Below, one piece after another: positions 31,778-33,672 of a DNA stretch of 33,672 nucleotides (position 1 is the first letter of the stretch; the number at the start of each line of letters is the position of its first letter). Under the pieces are notes generated by a model. It saw only the letters and a program-made list of their open reading frames with translations, searched no databases and had not been told where the DNA came from. Position numbers and translations under genes: made by a program. The stretch covers positions 1-33,672 of the forward strand of contig DUMO01000007.1 of assembly GCA_012839865.1 (NCBI GenBank), in the 5' to 3' direction. The stretch is from Clostridiaceae bacterium (GTDB lineage Bacteria; Bacillota; Clostridia; CAYPLH01; DUMO01).

Positions 31778-32875
31778 TTAAAGCACTTCAAGTATAGCCA
31801 TTGTTATATCATCGCAAAAAGAATCATTTTCGTGATTTCCGGAAAAATCATAGATGCTTTGCAGGATTTGGTCCAGGGTTTCTTTTGAAGATGCATTTTC
31901 CTTAAGAAGCATATTAATCAGTTTTTCCTCGCTAAACTGGTGGTTTTCCTTGTCCCAGACCTCTGTGATGCCATCTGTATAAAGGAACAGCCGGTCCCCC
32001 GGAAGCAAAGTCATGCACAGGTCGGTATAATGTGGCTTGTCCGCCCACAAGCTTATAGGTATTCCGGAAGATCTTAAAATTTCAAGCCTGTTGTTTCCAT
32101 AAACTATCGGACATACGCTGTGACCCGCATTGGAGTACGTTATGGAGTGGTTTTTTGTATTATAAATTGCATAAAAAACGGTTATATAGTGATCTTCAAA
32201 ACCACTGCCTGCGTAATCATGAAACAATTCGTCAAGGGCTGCCGCAGGTGACAATATTTCTTTGTTTATTGTAGCATAAAGATATACTGTCAACATAGAG
32301 GCAGTAAGCCCGTGCCCTGAAACATCGGCAATATAAACTCCGATATGGTCATCATCTATAGTGAAGATATCCAAAAAATCCCCGCCGAGAGATTCACAGG
32401 GCTTGTAAATATAAGAGAAGTTGACCTGCGAATGTTTGAATCTGGAGGGCAAAAGCTTGGTCTGGAGCACCTTTGCAGATTCCAGGTCCCTTTTCATTTT
32501 CTGGTTTTGGAGCAATATCTGCTTTTGTAGTTTTCTTGTCTCCGTAATGTCTCTGAATACCTCAACTACAGCAAAAATTTCACCATGTTGATTCCTGACC
32601 GGAGAGCATAATACAGAAAAGTATCTGTCCCCCACAACCTCTTCTTTGATATGTGTAGCGCCTTCAAAAACTGCCTTTCTTGAAATACAGTTCTCGCAAG
32701 GAATGCATTTTCCCAGGGACCTGTAACATTTCTTTCCCACCAGATTGTTTCCCAACTCCTGAGACATCGCCCTGTTTGCAAATAAAATATTGTCATCCTT
32801 GTCTATAACCCGCACCCAGTCGCACATGCCATTAATTATATCTGTGGTTGAAAGTCTTAAAGTATCGGTCTCCAT
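31778..32875 (-). CDS. PAS domain-PP2C (SpoIIE-type) serine phosphatase
   Basis: The 365-residue protein has an N-terminal PAS domain (about 10-115; VRVIDKDDNILFANRA, EVFRDITETRK), a short coiled linker (about 115-145, QILLQNQKMKRDLESAKVLQ) and a SpoIIE/RsbU-like PP2C phosphatase (about 150-365). The metal-binding set is present: GGDFLDIF, DVSGHGLTASM, YTDGITEVWD and DDITMAIL. Such proteins dephosphorylate anti-anti-sigma factors in partner-switching circuits. Four cysteines at 50, 57, 60 and 63 lie in the PAS domain. GGGAGGGGGG precedes the ATG. No anti-sigma or antagonist gene is adjacent, so its target lies elsewhere. Confidence 0.9.
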   Translation of the reverse strand: METDTLRLSTTDIINGMCDWVRVIDKDDNILFANRAMSQELGNNLVGKKCYRSLGKCIPCENCISRKAVFEGATHIKEEVVGDRYFSVLCSPVRNQHGEIFAVVEVFRDITETRKLQKQILLQNQKMKRDLESAKVLQTKLLPSRFKHSQVNFSYIYKPCESLGGDFLDIFTIDDDHIGVYIADVSGHGLTASMLTVYLYATINKEILSPAAALDELFHDYAGSGFEDHYITVFYAIYNTKNHSITYSNAGHSVCPIVYGNNRLEILRSSGIPISLWADKPHYTDLCMTLLPGDRLFLYTDGITEVWDKENHQFSEEKLINMLLKENASSKETLDQILQSIYDFSGNHENDSFCDDITMAILEVL

Positions 32876-33248
32876 TATATATTTTCCCCCCTCCCTTGTT
32901 TTTTGTCTTCACTTTATAAATTTATATTTATCAGCTAAAATGACCTATAAAATTTACACGTTGAATTTTATATTTAAATCCCAGAACAAGCATATATAAC
33001 CTGAAACTTAAATGTGGCCCAATTTGCAAGGCGCTTCTTATTCCAGTATATATTGAATCTGAAGTTAGTTCAACTTGCTTTTTGTGATAATTATGAAGTT
33101 TTTGTGCTACAGCCATGCTGTTTATTAAACATCGACAAACTTAAAGCCGGAGTTGATAATTAAAAAACAGTAATATTTACCTGTCAACCGGTAATACTAA
33201 TATATTATGAATGCCTGATCACAGTATTACTTACCGGGGAGCAGGACT
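32876..33248. other. Divergent intergenic region, phosphatase / yyaC
   Basis: The 373 bp have no gene. An inverted repeat near yyaC (33188-33198 with 33223-33237) is the main feature; the promoters of both genes should be here. I could not place a confident sigma-A or sporulation promoter. Confidence 0.4.
33188..33237. promoter_or_regulatory. Inverted repeat just upstream of yyaC
   Basis: CCGGTAATACT (33188-33198) pairs with AGTATTACTTACCGG (33223-33237) with a 4-nt bulge. It ends 11 bp before the yyaC ATG and overlaps the ribosome site region (GGGGAGCAGG). It could be an operator or a translation-affecting hairpin. Confidence 0.5.
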
Positions 33249-33672
33249 ATGCCAGCAAGTACAGTAAAAAAACAATATTGCATTGACATAAACAATAAAG
33301 ATGCGTTCATTAAATTTTCCGATGCTTTATATAATTTGTTGACGGAAGAAATTCAGCAAGGCGAAAAGACTGAATACAAATCCCTTGTCTTTTTATGCAT
33401 TGGAACCGACAGGTCCACCGGAGACTGCTTGGGACCTCTTACAGGATATAAGCTGTCGTCCTTAAGCTCTGTTTATGAAAATGTTTTCATATACGGCACC
33501 CTTGATAATCCTGTTCATGCGAAAAATATAAACCAGGTTATGGAGAAAATAAATAAAACATATGAAAAACCCTTTGTGGTTGCAATTGATGCATGCCTTG
33601 GGCATATGAACCACGTGGGATGGATAACCGTCGGAACAGGCTCCATCAAACCGGGTTCGGGAGTAAACAAGG
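33249..33672 (+). CDS. yyaC: Spore protease YyaC family (5' part, truncated by the window end)
   Basis: The frame opens at ATG 33249 and runs past the window end (141 codons seen). It contains [33 protein letters not shown] and VVAIDACLG followed by [11 protein letters not shown]. The [10 protein letters not shown]-x-LGPL and PVHA-x-N motifs mark the YyaC family, related to the GPR/HybD-like peptidase fold and found in spore formers; its role is unclear (family knowledge). GGGGAGCAGG precedes the ATG. In Bacillus yyaC is forespore-expressed. Confidence 0.9.

Noticed and set aside
1-33672. tRNA or rRNA genes
   Set aside because: No cloverleaf-like or conserved T-loop sequence (GGTTCGAATCC-type) was found on either strand by eye; a tRNAscan run would be decisive.

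Overview
The window looks like chromosome of an anaerobic, spore-forming, low-GC clostridium. The gene content and protein style resemble the cellulolytic Acetivibrio (Clostridium) thermocellus group; this is judged by eye, with no database search. Support comes from many sporulation and germination genes (ypeB, sleB, bofA, a yabG fragment, a sipL-like gene, yyaC), a complete clostridial-type rnfCDGEAB operon, Gram-positive veg and rho-rpmE loci, strong AGGAGG-type ribosome sites and several TTGACA/TATAAT promoters.

Layout. 1-4250 holds the 3' end of an aldolase-family gene, a convergent ypeB/sleB germination pair, then DUF2508 (YaaL-like), bofA and a truncated yabG. 4250-4490 holds a dispersed repeat. 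4525-5634 is a diacylglycerol glycosyltransferase-like gene. 5687-11158 is a long leftward block: an AAA+ ATPase, PspA, a membrane/coiled-coil protein of unknown function, a FapA-type DUF342 protein and AcpS. 11148-11531 is dense in repeats that run into the 5' end of the ATPase gene. A small heavy-metal-associated domain protein follows. Next comes the leftward group ispE-gntR-nucleotidyltransferase (14288 down to 11914), a SipL-like spore coat morphogenetic gene and veg with two strong tandem promoters. 17471-20744 carries a VanW/G5 cell-wall protein, a YflT-like stress protein and a small SLH protein. 21052-25730 is the information-processing block rho, rpmE, DUF1385, prmC, with a 330-bp palindromic element between rpmE and DUF1385. 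26338-31506 is the Rnf operon, preceded by a strongly structured untranslated region. The window ends with a leftward PAS-PP2C phosphatase and the start of yyaC.

How the genes work together. RnfCDGEAB would form the ferredoxin:NAD+ oxidoreductase that couples redox chemistry to an ion gradient. SleB/YpeB degrade cortex during germination, and BofA, YyaC and the SipL-like protein act during spore formation. PspA (ESCRT-III superfamily) beside a Vps4-like AAA+ ATPase and a membrane-anchored coiled-coil protein is the best candidate for a poorly described membrane-remodelling or envelope-stress module. Two families of dispersed non-coding repeats have at least three copies or arms each in the window; one family supplies artificial start codons to neighbouring reading frames.
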